Assembly (NCBI GenBank): GCA_963754045.1
Contig: CAVWEN010000003.1
Location: 124,001-188,000, forward strand
Reading direction: 5' to 3'
DNA from: JALZKA01 sp963754045
GTDB lineage: Bacteria; Actinomycetota; Thermoleophilia; Solirubrobacterales; 70-9
DNA: 64,000 bases
Positions within the stretch are counted from its first letter, which is position 1, and each line of letters opens with the position of its first letter. Positions 17,269 to 26,080 of the stretch are shown piece after piece. The position numbers and the translations under genes were made by a program. The notes beneath the pieces were generated by a model that saw nothing but the letters and a program-made list of their open reading frames with translations, did no database searches and had not been told where the DNA came from.

Positions 17269-18712
17269 TCTTTCCGCTCGGCGTCTTCGGCAGTTCGTCG
17301 GCGAACTCGACAATACGGGGAAACTTGTAGGGCGCGGTGACGCTCTTGACGTGCTCCTGGAGCTCGCGCGCGAGCGTGTCGCCCGGCTCGCCCGAGCGCA
17401 GGACCACTACGGCTCGCACCACCGAGCCACGATCGGGATCCGGCGCCGCGACCGCCGCCGCCTCGGCGACTGCCGGGTGGGAGAGCAGCGCCGACTCGAC
17501 CTCGAACGGGCCGATCCGGTAGCCGGAGCTCGAGATCAGATCGTCGTCGCGCCCCTCGTGCCAGAGGTATCCGTCGGCGTCGGGGCGCACGACGTCGCCG
17601 GTCGGCCACCACTCGCCATCGACCAGAAGCGCCTCGACGTCGCTGCGCTCGCCGTCCAGATAACGGCTGAGGATCGTCGGGCAGCTCGAGGCTCGCACCT
17701 GGAGTTCGCCCATTTCGTCGTCGCCTGATACGCGTAACTCGAAGCCGGGGAGAACGCGCCCCATCGAGCCGTCGCGGACCGGCTCACCTATCAGGTTTCC
17801 GGTGACCTGACCCGTCTCGGTCTGCCCGTAGCCGTCGCTGATCTCCAGCCCGGTTGCCGAGCGGAAGGCCTCGATCACCTCGGGATTCAGCGCCTCGCCG
17901 GCCGAGACCATCCGGCGTAGCGACGGGACCGGGGCCAGCTCGGTGCGCTTCGCGAGCATCCGGTACTCCGTAGGTGCCTGACACAGCACGTTGACCCCCT
18001 CGCGCTCGGCCATCCCAAGGCGCGCCAGCGGGTCGAAGCGCCCGTCCACGATCATCGCGGCGGCTCCACACAGCCACGGCGCGACGAACACGTTGCGGGC
18101 CGACTTCGACCAGCCCGTCGCGGTGGTGCACCAAACCAGCTCACCCTTCCGCGCCCCCAGCCAGTTCTCGGCCTGTGAACGTTGTCCTGCGAGGTAGCGC
18201 ACCGCGTGTACCGCCCCGCGGGGGGCGCCGGTCGTTCCGGAGGTGAAGACGATCAGCGCCGCCTCCTCCGGGTCGAGCGCAACCGGGTCGGCAGGCGTCT
18301 CCTGCGGGCTGTCCTCGTCGAGGACGGCGGCGAACTCGTCGAGGTCCATCGTGGCGGTTCCTTCGGGCAACTCGGCCAGCAGATCGGCCGAGCCGACACA
18401 CAGGGCCGGGTCCGCCGCGTCGACCCGGTGCTGCAGGTCGTGGCGGCGAAGCTGGGTGGAGCAAGGCAGGGCGACGGCGCCCATCCGCCAGCAGGCGAGG
18501 AGCGTGAGCACCCACTCCACGCGGTTGCCGAGCAGGGTCATCACCACGTCACCACGACCCACGCCGCGGGCCGCGAGTGCGCCCGACACCCCGGCGCTGC
18601 GCGCGATCAGCTCGCCGAAGTGCCAAACGCGGCGCTCTCCGTGCTCGTCGATCGCGAGCAGCGCAGGGCGCGACGCCGGGAACTGCTCGAGGACGTCGAC
18701 GATGAAGTTCAC
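17237..18712 (-). CDS. AMP-dependent acyl-CoA synthetase
   Basis: A 491-residue adenylate-forming ligase that activates a carboxylic acid as acyl-AMP and then acyl-CoA. Motifs: FTSGTTGAPRGAV (A3), YGQTETGQ (A5), WWPTGDV (A7) and C-terminal KTPSGKIRR with the catalytic Lys. The size and GYGQTETG resemble medium-chain/acetoacetyl-type ligases; the chain length preferred is not evident. It is tail-to-tail and overlapping with the molybdopterin gene, and divergent from the tandem paralogue pair. Confidence 0.9.
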   Translation of the reverse strand: MNFIVDVLEQFPASRPALLAIDEHGERRVWHFGELIARSAGVSGALAARGVGRGDVVMTLLGNRVEWVLTLLACWRMGAVALPCSTQLRRHDLQHRVDAADPALCVGSADLLAELPEGTATMDLDEFAAVLDEDSPQETPADPVALDPEEAALIVFTSGTTGAPRGAVHAVRYLAGQRSQAENWLGARKGELVWCTTATGWSKSARNVFVAPWLCGAAAMIVDGRFDPLARLGMAEREGVNVLCQAPTEYRMLAKRTELAPVPSLRRMVSAGEALNPEVIEAFRSATGLEISDGYGQTETGQVTGNLIGEPVRDGSMGRVLPGFELRVSGDDEMGELQVRASSCPTILSRYLDGERSDVEALLVDGEWWPTGDVVRPDADGYLWHEGRDDDLISSSGYRIGPFEVESALLSHPAVAEAAAVAAPDPDRGSVVRAVVVLRSGEPGDTLARELQEHVKSVTAPYKFPRIVEFADELPKTPSGKIRRAELRARS

Positions 18713-18729
18713 GTCGATAGCGTAGGCGC

Positions 18730-19170
18730 GTGGAGCGCTTCGAGATCGTCCTCAAATACTGGCGCCACTTCGCGATGCTCGCGGTGAGTGTGATCGCAGC
18801 GATCCTGATCTTCCGCGTCGGGCTTGCGGGCACGGCGTCAGGTCCGGGCGAGGTACAGCCGGTCGACTACGACACCACCCTCTCCTGGATGATCGATTCG
18901 TTCGGCGAGGGCGCTCGTGTCCTCTCGGTCGAGGCGGGCGACGGGACGATCGCCTGGGTTGTCCACACGGGAGGCGATCGCATCGTGCACCGCACCTACC
19001 AGGAGTTCGGCGACGGGCTGATCGGCGCTGACCCGAACGAGGTGGCGCACCTGGGTGGGAATGGCGCGTACAGTGAGTATGAGCGCACGGCACACGGGGA
19101 CGAGGCCAGGGGACCGCATTCCACGTTGGGGGAGTTAGCCGGCGAGAGATCAACCATGGGGGACTTATGA
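18730..19170 (+). CDS. Membrane-anchored protein, tandem paralogue A
   Basis: A 146-residue protein with one N-terminal transmembrane helix (about residues 12-33) and an outside domain. Its core (TLSWMIDSFGEGARVLSVEAGDG, then VVHTGGDRIVHRTYQEF) is recognisably related to the next gene's product (TLPEMVEEFGADTPVLAVTA, then EIVTGGEVLSRAYQTV). The C-terminal part ends in a hydrophilic tail and lacks about 60 residues present in the partner. Its stop overlaps the next start (ATGA). I do not recognise the family. Confidence 0.8.
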   Translation: MERFEIVLKYWRHFAMLAVSVIAAILIFRVGLAGTASGPGEVQPVDYDTTLSWMIDSFGEGARVLSVEAGDGTIAWVVHTGGDRIVHRTYQEFGDGLIGADPNEVAHLGGNGAYSEYERTAHGDEARGPHSTLGELAGERSTMGDL

Positions 19171-19703
19171 CCTTGTTGCAGGACAGGCGCGTTCAGATCC
19201 TGATCGTCGTGCTCGGGGTGGGCGCCGTGCTGCTGCCCAATCTCCTGGCCGGAGGCGAGGATCCGCCCGCCACCTTCGAGGTGACGCTGCCCGAGATGGT
19301 CGAGGAGTTCGGGGCGGATACCCCAGTTCTGGCGGTGACCGCCAGCACGGCGCGGGGCACCAGCTACGAGATCGTCACCGGCGGGGAGGTCCTCAGTCGG
19401 GCATACCAAACCGTCACGAGCAGCGGCAGGATCTCGACAGGAAACGGCACGCACTCGACGACCAGCAAGAACCGTGAGGAGAGCGAGTCCAGCCGGCCCT
19501 CCACCGCTCAGGACGAGAGGCTCGCGACCGTCACGCTCGGTGACCTCGACCCGGGCGTGGTGGAGGAGCTTCGTGGCGCGACGAACGGAAACTTCACGAC
19601 AAAGCTGACCTTCGACGGCCGCCGTTGGCTGATCGCCCCTCCCGGCCTCACCCAGTTCGTCGCCAAGCCCGACGGCACCGGTGTGCGCAAGCTCAAGGAC
19701 TGA
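19167..19703 (+). CDS. Membrane-anchored protein, tandem paralogue B
   Basis: A 178-residue protein with one N-terminal transmembrane helix (about residues 8-30), a small alpha/beta core shared with paralogue A, a Ser/Thr/Glu-rich linker near residues 95-115, and a C-terminal portion (LGDLDPGVVEELRGATNG and onward) absent from A. Overlap of 4 bp with the upstream gene implies translational coupling and perhaps a heteromeric complex. The product is predicted to face outside the cytoplasmic membrane. The family is unknown to me. Confidence 0.8.
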   Translation: MTLLQDRRVQILIVVLGVGAVLLPNLLAGGEDPPATFEVTLPEMVEEFGADTPVLAVTASTARGTSYEIVTGGEVLSRAYQTVTSSGRISTGNGTHSTTSKNREESESSRPSTAQDERLATVTLGDLDPGVVEELRGATNGNFTTKLTFDGRRWLIAPPGLTQFVAKPDGTGVRKLKD

Positions 19704-19730
19704 TTTCGCACGAAGCCCGGCGCAATTGGC

Positions 19731-20696
19731 TCATCGCGCGCCGACAGGGGTGAGCGGTGCTCCGCCCGCGCTTACGGCAATCGCGTTGCGCGCCGCGAGC
19801 CCGGCCATCGCGGTCCGGGTCTCGACCGTCGCTGAGCCCAGGTGGGGGATCAGGACGGCGTTCTCGAGCTCCAACAGGCCCTCGCTCACGCGTGGCTCGT
19901 GCTCGAAGACGTCGAGGCCCGCGCCGCGGATGGTGCCAGCCGCCAGCGCCTCGGCGAGCGCGGACTCGTCGACGATAGGACCGCGCGCAGTGTTCACGAG
20001 GTAGGCGCTCCCGCGCATGAGGCCGAGGGCCCGTGCGTCGATCAGATGCCGAGTCTCGTCGGTGAGCGGGCAGTGGAGGCTGACTACGTCCGCGGTGCGC
20101 AGCAGCTCGTCGAGCTCGAGCTGGGTCGCACTCAGCTCGGTCTCGAGCGCCGGGTCGGCGGCGCTGCGCTGGGAGTAGGCGATCTCCATTCCAAAGGCGC
20201 GGGCCCTCCGGGCGACGGCGGCTCCGATCGCCCCGAGGCCGACGATGCCGAGCCTGCGCCCCCGAATCGCGGTGCCGAGTAGGTGGAACATGTGCCATTC
20301 CCACGGCTTGCCGGCGCGGATCTGTCGCTCGCCCTCACCCAGCCTGCGGGTGCTCATCAGGATCAGTGCGAAGGCAAGGTCGGCGGTCGAATCGGTCAGG
20401 ACGCCGGGGGTGTTGGTGACGACGACACCGCGTTCGGCGGCCGCTTCGAGATCGACGTTGTCGTAGCCGACGGCGACGTTGGCCACACAGCGAAGCTGGG
20501 GTCCCGCAGCATCCATGAGCGCCCCGTCGATTTGGTCGTGCAAGAGGGTGATCAGCGCCGCGGCGCCTCCCGCCCGCTCACGCAGCTCGTTCGGCTCAAG
20601 GGGTCTGTCCTCGTCAGATACCCACGTCTCGCCTTCAGCGCGCAGTAGATCCAGCGCTGGCTCGGGGATCCGTCTGCTGACGACGAATCGCGCCAT
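19731..20696 (-). CDS. D-2-hydroxyacid dehydrogenase
   Basis: A 321-residue NAD(P)-dependent oxidoreductase of the glyoxylate/hydroxypyruvate reductase type. It has the Rossmann motif GIVGLGAIGAAVARRA, and catalytic Arg, Glu and His in NTARGPIVDE, LDVFEHEP and LIPHLGSAT respectively. Expected reaction: interconversion of a 2-oxoacid such as glyoxylate and the D-2-hydroxyacid. Its ATG touches the stop of pabBC (1-bp overlap), so both may be in one transcript with pabBC first. Confidence 0.9.
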   Translation of the reverse strand: MARFVVSRRIPEPALDLLRAEGETWVSDEDRPLEPNELRERAGGAAALITLLHDQIDGALMDAAGPQLRCVANVAVGYDNVDLEAAAERGVVVTNTPGVLTDSTADLAFALILMSTRRLGEGERQIRAGKPWEWHMFHLLGTAIRGRRLGIVGLGAIGAAVARRARAFGMEIAYSQRSAADPALETELSATQLELDELLRTADVVSLHCPLTDETRHLIDARALGLMRGSAYLVNTARGPIVDESALAEALAAGTIRGAGLDVFEHEPRVSEGLLELENAVLIPHLGSATVETRTAMAGLAARNAIAVSAGGAPLTPVGAR

Positions 20697-22774
20697 CAGC
20701 CGACCTCGCTCGGCACGAGGCCAAGCAGGTGAGCGCGCAGTCGAGCGGCTGGCCCGGCCGCCGGCGAGGCTCCTTCGAGTGCGGCAGCGCGGGCGAGACT
20801 GACCGACGAGCTCAGCACGATCGCATCCGCCCGCTCCAGGCGTCCGAGTCCGAAGCCCTCCTCGGCGGTGGTGTAGCCAGCGGGGTTGGTGTCCGCGAGC
20901 AGTCGCTTGCGCACGACCCCCGGCAGGAGTCGGCCGTCCGCGGGAGGGGTCACGAGCCGGTCGCCCTCGACCAGCCAGACGTTCGCATGACCCGCCTCGA
21001 GTACGGCGCCGTCAGCGTCGACGAACAGGGCGACGGCGCCATCGATACTCGCCGCGTCCACCAGCGCTCGGTCCGCCCACTTGTGGGCACCCAGGCCACC
21101 GGGGAGGAGGAGGGGGCGCAGTCCGATCGGTTCGGAACCGTTCCCGACCGGGCTGCAATCGATCTCGCACGCAAGCCCTCCCGGACCGGGGCGGGCGACG
21201 ATTCGCAGGCGGGCCAGGCCGTGGCCCGCGCCGGCGCTGCGAACGCGGGTCTCAAGGTCGCGAGGGAGCTCAGCGCTCCAGATCTTCAGGACCCCGGCTG
21301 CGAGGCGCGCGAGATGGAGGTCGAGATCGTCCGGTTCGCCGTCGCGCACCGCCAGGGTTTCGAGCAGGCCGGCCTCGGGGTTCGGCCTAGTCAGCGCGCT
21401 GGCGAGCGTCAGCACCGGGGCCGGTAGATCGACGGCAGCATGAGCTGCGGGTGCTTCGATGGTGGAACCGAGGGCGGCGACGAGCGGCCGTGCCTTGGCG
21501 AGCGCCTCGGCCAGCTCGGCGGCGGGGGTGGAGTCGGCGACCACGCCGCCGCCCGCTCCGAGCCACAGCCGCTCGCCTGAGAGCTCGAAGGTTCGGATGG
21601 CCACGTTCAGCTCCATGCCAGCGACCGGGCTCGAGTAGCCGATCGCGCCGGTGTAGACCTCGCGCGCGGTGCCTTCCAGAGAGGAGATCACCTTCATCGC
21701 CTGGATCTTCGGCGCCCCCGTCACCGAGCCTGGGGGGAAGGTCGCCTCGACCAGTGCAGCGTCGTCGATCTCGTCGCGTAGCGCGGCGCCCACATGCGAG
21801 ACGAGGTGCCAGAGGCCGGGATGTTGCTCGAGCTGCGGAAGCCGCCCTGCCTCGACGCTGCCGTAGCGCGCAACGCGCCCCAGGTCGTTTCGCATCAGGT
21901 CGACGATCATCAGGTTCTCTGCGAGATCCTTCTTCGATCCTCCCAGCGCGGATCCGTCCTCGCCCTCGGCACGCGAGGCAGTGCCCTTGATCGGCCGGCT
22001 CTCGACGCGATCGCCGCGGCGCCTGAGGAACAGCTCAGGCGAGAGGCTGAGGACGGCGGCGTCGTCCAGGCCGATAAACGCGGCGCGAGACGGCCGCAGC
22101 TCGGCCGAAGCATCGGCGAAGGCATCCAGCGCCGAGCCGACGAGCGCTCCCTCCAGGCGCAGGCATAGGTTCGCCTGGAAGATCTCGCCGGCATGGATCC
22201 GCTCGACGCAGTCGGCCACGGCCGCGAGGTGACCGTCATACCCGGGTGCCGAGGGCACCATGTCGCTGATTTGCCAAGGCGCGGCTCGGGGTGGGCCGGC
22301 AAGCCGCGACGTGAGCTCGGAGCGGCGGGCTTCGAGGCGCTCGGCGCTCTCGCCGTTGGCCAGGGCCTCGAACCACCATGCGCCCTCCGCGTCGAGATGG
22401 AGCACGTGGTCGTACCAGGCGAGCGAGGCGAGCGGCAGCTGCGCGGGGCGCGGTGGCTGCGGAGGCAGCTCCTCAAAGACGCCGCCCAGGCCGTAGCCGA
22501 GGTACCCGAACCACCCACCCCCAACGCCATGTTCGCCCGGGTGGTCGACACCTTCAGCCGTGACGGTGGGAAAGGGCGACGGCCGTGCTGCCAGGAGAGC
22601 CTGGGCAGCCTCCAGTGTTCGCGGCTCGACCACGCTCACGGGCTCCGAGCCGAGGATGGCGCCGCCACCCGCCCAGTCGCCGATGAGTGCAAAAGGCCGC
22701 TCGTCGCCGCGAAGCGCCCGCAGAGCGTCCTGCGGCGTGACCGCGACCTCGAGGCGGGTGCGCTGCAGCTCCAC
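20696..22774 (-). CDS. pabBC: Fused aminodeoxychorismate synthase I / aminodeoxychorismate lyase (PabB-PabC)
   Basis: A 692-residue bifunctional enzyme for p-aminobenzoate synthesis in folate biosynthesis. The N-terminal two thirds are chorismate-binding PabB (motifs RPIKGTASR, MIVDLMRNDLGRVARYG, PPGSVTGAPKIQAM). The C-terminal third from about residue 440 is a class IV PLP aminotransferase-fold lyase (PabC), with the probable PLP Lys in LGAHKWADR. A longer frame reaches into divergent fdhD, so GTG 22774 is chosen; that leaves 40 bp between the two starts. A glutaminase partner (PabA) is not in the window. Confidence 0.9.
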   Translation of the reverse strand: MELQRTRLEVAVTPQDALRALRGDERPFALIGDWAGGGAILGSEPVSVVEPRTLEAAQALLAARPSPFPTVTAEGVDHPGEHGVGGGWFGYLGYGLGGVFEELPPQPPRPAQLPLASLAWYDHVLHLDAEGAWWFEALANGESAERLEARRSELTSRLAGPPRAAPWQISDMVPSAPGYDGHLAAVADCVERIHAGEIFQANLCLRLEGALVGSALDAFADASAELRPSRAAFIGLDDAAVLSLSPELFLRRRGDRVESRPIKGTASRAEGEDGSALGGSKKDLAENLMIVDLMRNDLGRVARYGSVEAGRLPQLEQHPGLWHLVSHVGAALRDEIDDAALVEATFPPGSVTGAPKIQAMKVISSLEGTAREVYTGAIGYSSPVAGMELNVAIRTFELSGERLWLGAGGGVVADSTPAAELAEALAKARPLVAALGSTIEAPAAHAAVDLPAPVLTLASALTRPNPEAGLLETLAVRDGEPDDLDLHLARLAAGVLKIWSAELPRDLETRVRSAGAGHGLARLRIVARPGPGGLACEIDCSPVGNGSEPIGLRPLLLPGGLGAHKWADRALVDAASIDGAVALFVDADGAVLEAGHANVWLVEGDRLVTPPADGRLLPGVVRKRLLADTNPAGYTTAEEGFGLGRLERADAIVLSSSVSLARAAALEGASPAAGPAARLRAHLLGLVPSEVG

Positions 22775-22814
22775 GCCCGAAGTCTGGCAGCGGGGCGCGT
22801 GCGAGACTGGTCCG

Positions 22815-23579
22815 ATGATCAGGCGCGACGCGACCGACGCGATGCTCGCCGCGGTCGAGCACGACGGCGGGCACGACGAGGTTGCCGTCGAAGATCCCCT
22901 GGAGATCAGACTGAACGGCGAGCCGGTCGCAGTGACCATGCGCACGCCGGGCGACGACTTCGCGCTCGCCGCGGGCTTCCTCTTCGGCGAAGGTGTGATC
23001 TCCGAACACGCCGACGTGACGCTCGCCGACGACCTCGCAGCGAACGTGGTCAACGTGCGCGCGCCCCAGGCGAAGGCGCCACCCGCGCGGCGCTTCTACA
23101 CCAGCTCCTCGTGCGGCGTCTGCGGCAAAGGCGCGCTCGAGGAGGTCGCCGTCACGGCGCCGGAGCTGGGCGACGGGCCGGTTGTCGACAGGGCTCTGCT
23201 CGCCTCGTTGCCCGAGCGGCTCCGCCAGCCGGCATTCGTGCGTACGGGGGGGCTTCACGCCACCGGACTCTTCAGCGCCGTGGGCGAGCTCATATCGGTG
23301 CGCGAGGACGTCGGCCGCCACAACGCGATGGACAAGGTGGTCGGGGCGGCGCTGGCCGACGGCATCGTGCCGCTGGCCGATCACGTTCTCTGCGTGAGCG
23401 GACGGGTGTCGTTCGAACTGGTGCAGAAGGCGGTTGTCGCAGGTGTGCCGATCCTCGTCGGGGTCGGAGCTCCGACCTCGCTCGCCATCGAGCTGGCGGC
23501 CGATCGCGGGCTGACGCTCGCCGCATTCGCCCGTGAGGGGAGCGTCAACGTCTACACCCGGCCCGAGCGCGCGGGCTGA
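22815..23579 (+). CDS. fdhD: Formate dehydrogenase accessory sulfurtransferase
   Basis: FdhD transfers sulfur from a cysteine desulfurase to the molybdenum cofactor, activating formate-dehydrogenase-like enzymes. The 254-residue protein carries the functional cysteines in SSSCGVCGKG, plus family segments DDFALAAGFLFGEG and VREDVGRHNAMDKVVG. It probably matures the molybdopterin oxidoreductase encoded at 15-17 kb. ATG 22815 is preferred to a longer frame that overlaps pabBC. Confidence 0.93.
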   Translation: MIRRDATDAMLAAVEHDGGHDEVAVEDPLEIRLNGEPVAVTMRTPGDDFALAAGFLFGEGVISEHADVTLADDLAANVVNVRAPQAKAPPARRFYTSSSCGVCGKGALEEVAVTAPELGDGPVVDRALLASLPERLRQPAFVRTGGLHATGLFSAVGELISVREDVGRHNAMDKVVGAALADGIVPLADHVLCVSGRVSFELVQKAVVAGVPILVGVGAPTSLAIELAADRGLTLAAFAREGSVNVYTRPERAG

Positions 23580-23613
23580 CGCGGCCCGAACTCGAGGACC
23601 GGGCGCCGAGTGA

Positions 23614-23856
23614 CTAGAGCGTGGTGCCGTCGTAGAGCTTGCGAACCGTGACCGCGCCGGCGGGTGCGGCTTCCAGGCACAGCCCGCAGAGCACACACTC
23701 ATCGAGGTTCTCGCGGACCACTCTCACGCCGCCGTCGCCAGCCGCAAAGATGCTGACCGGGCAGACCTCTTCGAGCTTCTTCGCGAGTTCGGCGTCGCCG
23801 GCGACCGCTGCCTCGACTTCGACCTCGATGAACACGCCGTGCTGAGGATCAGGCAT
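23614..23856 (-). CDS. Small ferredoxin-like protein
   Basis: An 80-residue protein with CVLCGLC (Cx2Cx2C) and an earlier VCP that supplies a fourth ligand, together able to bind one [4Fe-4S] cluster; a second cluster motif is missing. It begins 8 bp inside the 3' end of sucD, so it is translated together with succinyl-CoA synthetase. A role as electron carrier linked to 2-oxoacid oxidation in the TCA cycle is plausible but is inference from position only. Confidence 0.8.
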   Translation of the reverse strand: MPDPQHGVFIEVEVEAAVAGDAELAKKLEEVCPVSIFAAGDGGVRVVRENLDECVLCGLCLEAAPAGAVTVRKLYDGTTL

Positions 23857-24760
23857 CCAGCTTCTCCTTGACGGCGTCGGGGATCTCGTCGATGCGCTCG
23901 ACGACCGGGATGCCGGCAGCTTCGAGGCGGGTGATCTTCTCGGTCGCCGAGTCCTCCTTGCCCTCGACGATCGTGCCGGCGTGGCCGAAGCTCATCCCCT
24001 GCATCTCCTCGTCGTCCATGAACTTGCCGGCCATGAAGGCGACGATCGGCAGGCGTGAGTTGTGCTCCTCGCGCCAGTCCACAAGCTCGGCCTCCATGCG
24101 ACCGCCGGGCTCGGTGTAGATCACGATCGCCTCTGTCTGCTCGTCGGCCTCAAAGAGGGGCATCAGCTCAGCGTAGGTGGAGCCGATGATCGCGTCGCCG
24201 CCGATCGAGACGGCGGTGGAGACGCCGAGCCCGGCGGCGGTGAGCGAGGAGGAGATCTCGGTCGTCATGCCGCCCGAGCGGCTCATCACGCCGACCTTGC
24301 CCGGCTCGTACGCCTTGGCGGCGTCCTTCGCCGGTCCGCCGATGCCGCCCATCTTGGCCACGCCGGGGACGATCACGCCGAGGCAGTTGGGGCCGATGAT
24401 CCGTGCGCCGCGGAGATTCGCGAGCTCGACCATCTCGGCGACGTCGCGCCGCGGGATGCGCTCCGTGACGATCACGATCAGCTTGATGCCGTTTTCGATC
24501 GCCTCCATGACCGCGTCCTTGGTGAAGGCAGGGGGGACGGTGACGACGGCGCCGTCGATCGCTTCACCGTGGTGCTCGACCGCCTGCTCGACCGTGTCGA
24601 ACACCGGCACCCCGTGCACCTCGCGGCCCTTGCGGCCGGGGGTGACGCCACCCACAACCTTGGCGCCGAAGTCGAGGCACTCGCGGGTGAGGTTCACGGC
24701 CTCGCGCCCGGTGATTCCTTGGACGATAAAGGTGAAGTCCTTGTTGAGGAGGATCGCCAT
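23849..24760 (-). CDS. sucD: Succinyl-CoA synthetase alpha subunit
   Basis: The alpha subunit holds the CoA-binding Rossmann domain and the phosphohistidine of the TCA-cycle ligase that converts succinyl-CoA and NDP to succinate and NTP. Visible motifs are VQGITGREAVNLTRECLDFG, GPNCLGVI, SRSGGMTTEISS and SFGHAGTIVEG with the phosphorylated His. The 303-residue length is normal. ATG 24760 overlaps the sucC stop by 1 bp; a longer frame would lie within sucC. Confidence 0.95.
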   Translation of the reverse strand: MAILLNKDFTFIVQGITGREAVNLTRECLDFGAKVVGGVTPGRKGREVHGVPVFDTVEQAVEHHGEAIDGAVVTVPPAFTKDAVMEAIENGIKLIVIVTERIPRRDVAEMVELANLRGARIIGPNCLGVIVPGVAKMGGIGGPAKDAAKAYEPGKVGVMSRSGGMTTEISSSLTAAGLGVSTAVSIGGDAIIGSTYAELMPLFEADEQTEAIVIYTEPGGRMEAELVDWREEHNSRLPIVAFMAGKFMDDEEMQGMSFGHAGTIVEGKEDSATEKITRLEAAGIPVVERIDEIPDAVKEKLDA

Positions 24761-25965
24761 CAGCCCTGGATCTTCGATACGGCCTCGCCGGCCGCCTCCC
24801 ACATCGTGGTCGTCCGGTCGCGGAACTTGACGCCGTAGCGGTCGAGGATCTTCGCGCCCTCTTCCTCCCATGCCCCCGGGATGCGGAAGACGGCGATCGT
24901 CTCGGCGGGATCCTTGCCGAGCTCGAGGCAGGCCTTGATCACGCCGCGGGCGACGATGTCCACGCGGGTGTTGGACACGATCGACATCATCACCGCGATC
25001 TTCTCGACGCCCTCCTTGGAGAGCACCTCGATCGCAAGGCCCTTGGCCTTGGCGACCGACGGATTGCCGCCGATTTCCGAGTAGTTGGCGGGCTTGCCGC
25101 CCTGCGAGCGGACCGCGTCGGTGAGGGTCAGCGAACCGCCGCCGGCGCCGATCACGAGGCCGAGGTTGCCGTCAAATCCGTGGTCCTTGCCCTGGATGAC
25201 GCCGCGGTGGTCGGCCTCGTCGAGCGCCTTGACGTTGCGCTCGAAGTCGCTCGGCTCGTAGAGCTCGCGCGGCTCGTCGAGTTCCACACCGATCTCGGTC
25301 AGCATCTTTTTGTGACGGCCGACCGCCTCGTCCTCCATCTCCATGTGGGCATCGAGGGCGACGAAGGAGCCGTCGCCGAGGCGCGCCACGGGATTGATCT
25401 CGGCGAGGGTCATGTCGTAATCGCGCTGCAGCCGGGCGAGGCGAGCGAGGATCGCCGTGGCGCGATTCAGCTCGGAGCCTGTCATCCCGCAGCGGGCGAC
25501 GGTCTCCTTGGCCTGAAAGTCGGCGATGGGATGGAGGTTCGAGATGTGTCCGCGTCCGACGTGGTCGGGGTGCTCCTCCGCGACCTGTTCGATGTCGATT
25601 CCGCCCATATCCGAGAACAGCATCATCGGGCGCTTGGCTCGTCCGTCCCAGAGAACCGCCGCGTAGTACTCCTGTGTGACGTCGGCCTTGGGGTCCACCA
25701 GGACTCCGACCGGCATGTGGCCGCCGATCTCCAACTCGAGGATCGCCGCTGCGTGCTCGGCCGCCTCGTCGGGGGTGTCAGCAAACTTGACGCCGCCGGC
25801 CTTCATCCGCCCACCGGTGAGCACCTGGGATTTGATCACCGTCGCGCCGCCGATCTCGGCAGCGGCTTTGCGCGCCTCGTCGGCGGTCTCGCAAAAGCCG
25901 TACTTCGTGACCGGGATTCCCGCCCGCTCGACGATCCGGCGCGATTCGAACTCGTAGAAGCGCAT
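24760..25965 (-). CDS. sucC: Succinyl-CoA synthetase beta subunit
   Basis: The ATP-grasp beta subunit binds nucleotide and succinate. The N-terminal RIVERAGIPVTKYGFCETADEA and later GRGHISNLH, PVARLGDGSFVALDAHM and the CoA-ligase domain NLGLVIGAGGGSLTLTD fit the family. The 401-residue length is normal. It is first in the operon sucC-sucD-ferredoxin. The 115-bp divergent region shared with pckG holds a 6-bp inverted repeat (CTACGG at 26010 and CCGTAG at 26026), possibly regulatory. Confidence 0.95.
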   Translation of the reverse strand: MRFYEFESRRIVERAGIPVTKYGFCETADEARKAAAEIGGATVIKSQVLTGGRMKAGGVKFADTPDEAAEHAAAILELEIGGHMPVGVLVDPKADVTQEYYAAVLWDGRAKRPMMLFSDMGGIDIEQVAEEHPDHVGRGHISNLHPIADFQAKETVARCGMTGSELNRATAILARLARLQRDYDMTLAEINPVARLGDGSFVALDAHMEMEDEAVGRHKKMLTEIGVELDEPRELYEPSDFERNVKALDEADHRGVIQGKDHGFDGNLGLVIGAGGGSLTLTDAVRSQGGKPANYSEIGGNPSVAKAKGLAIEVLSKEGVEKIAVMMSIVSNTRVDIVARGVIKACLELGKDPAETIAVFRIPGAWEEEGAKILDRYGVKFRDRTTTMWEAAGEAVSKIQG

Positions 25966-26080
25966 ACGCGGCGCGGGAGCCTATCCGACAGCCCGCAAAG
26001 CTCTGCGCCCTACGGGGTTTGACCGCCGTAGGTCATTACAGTTCAGATCGCTCAATCCGATCAAGGAGACGACTTCCCAA

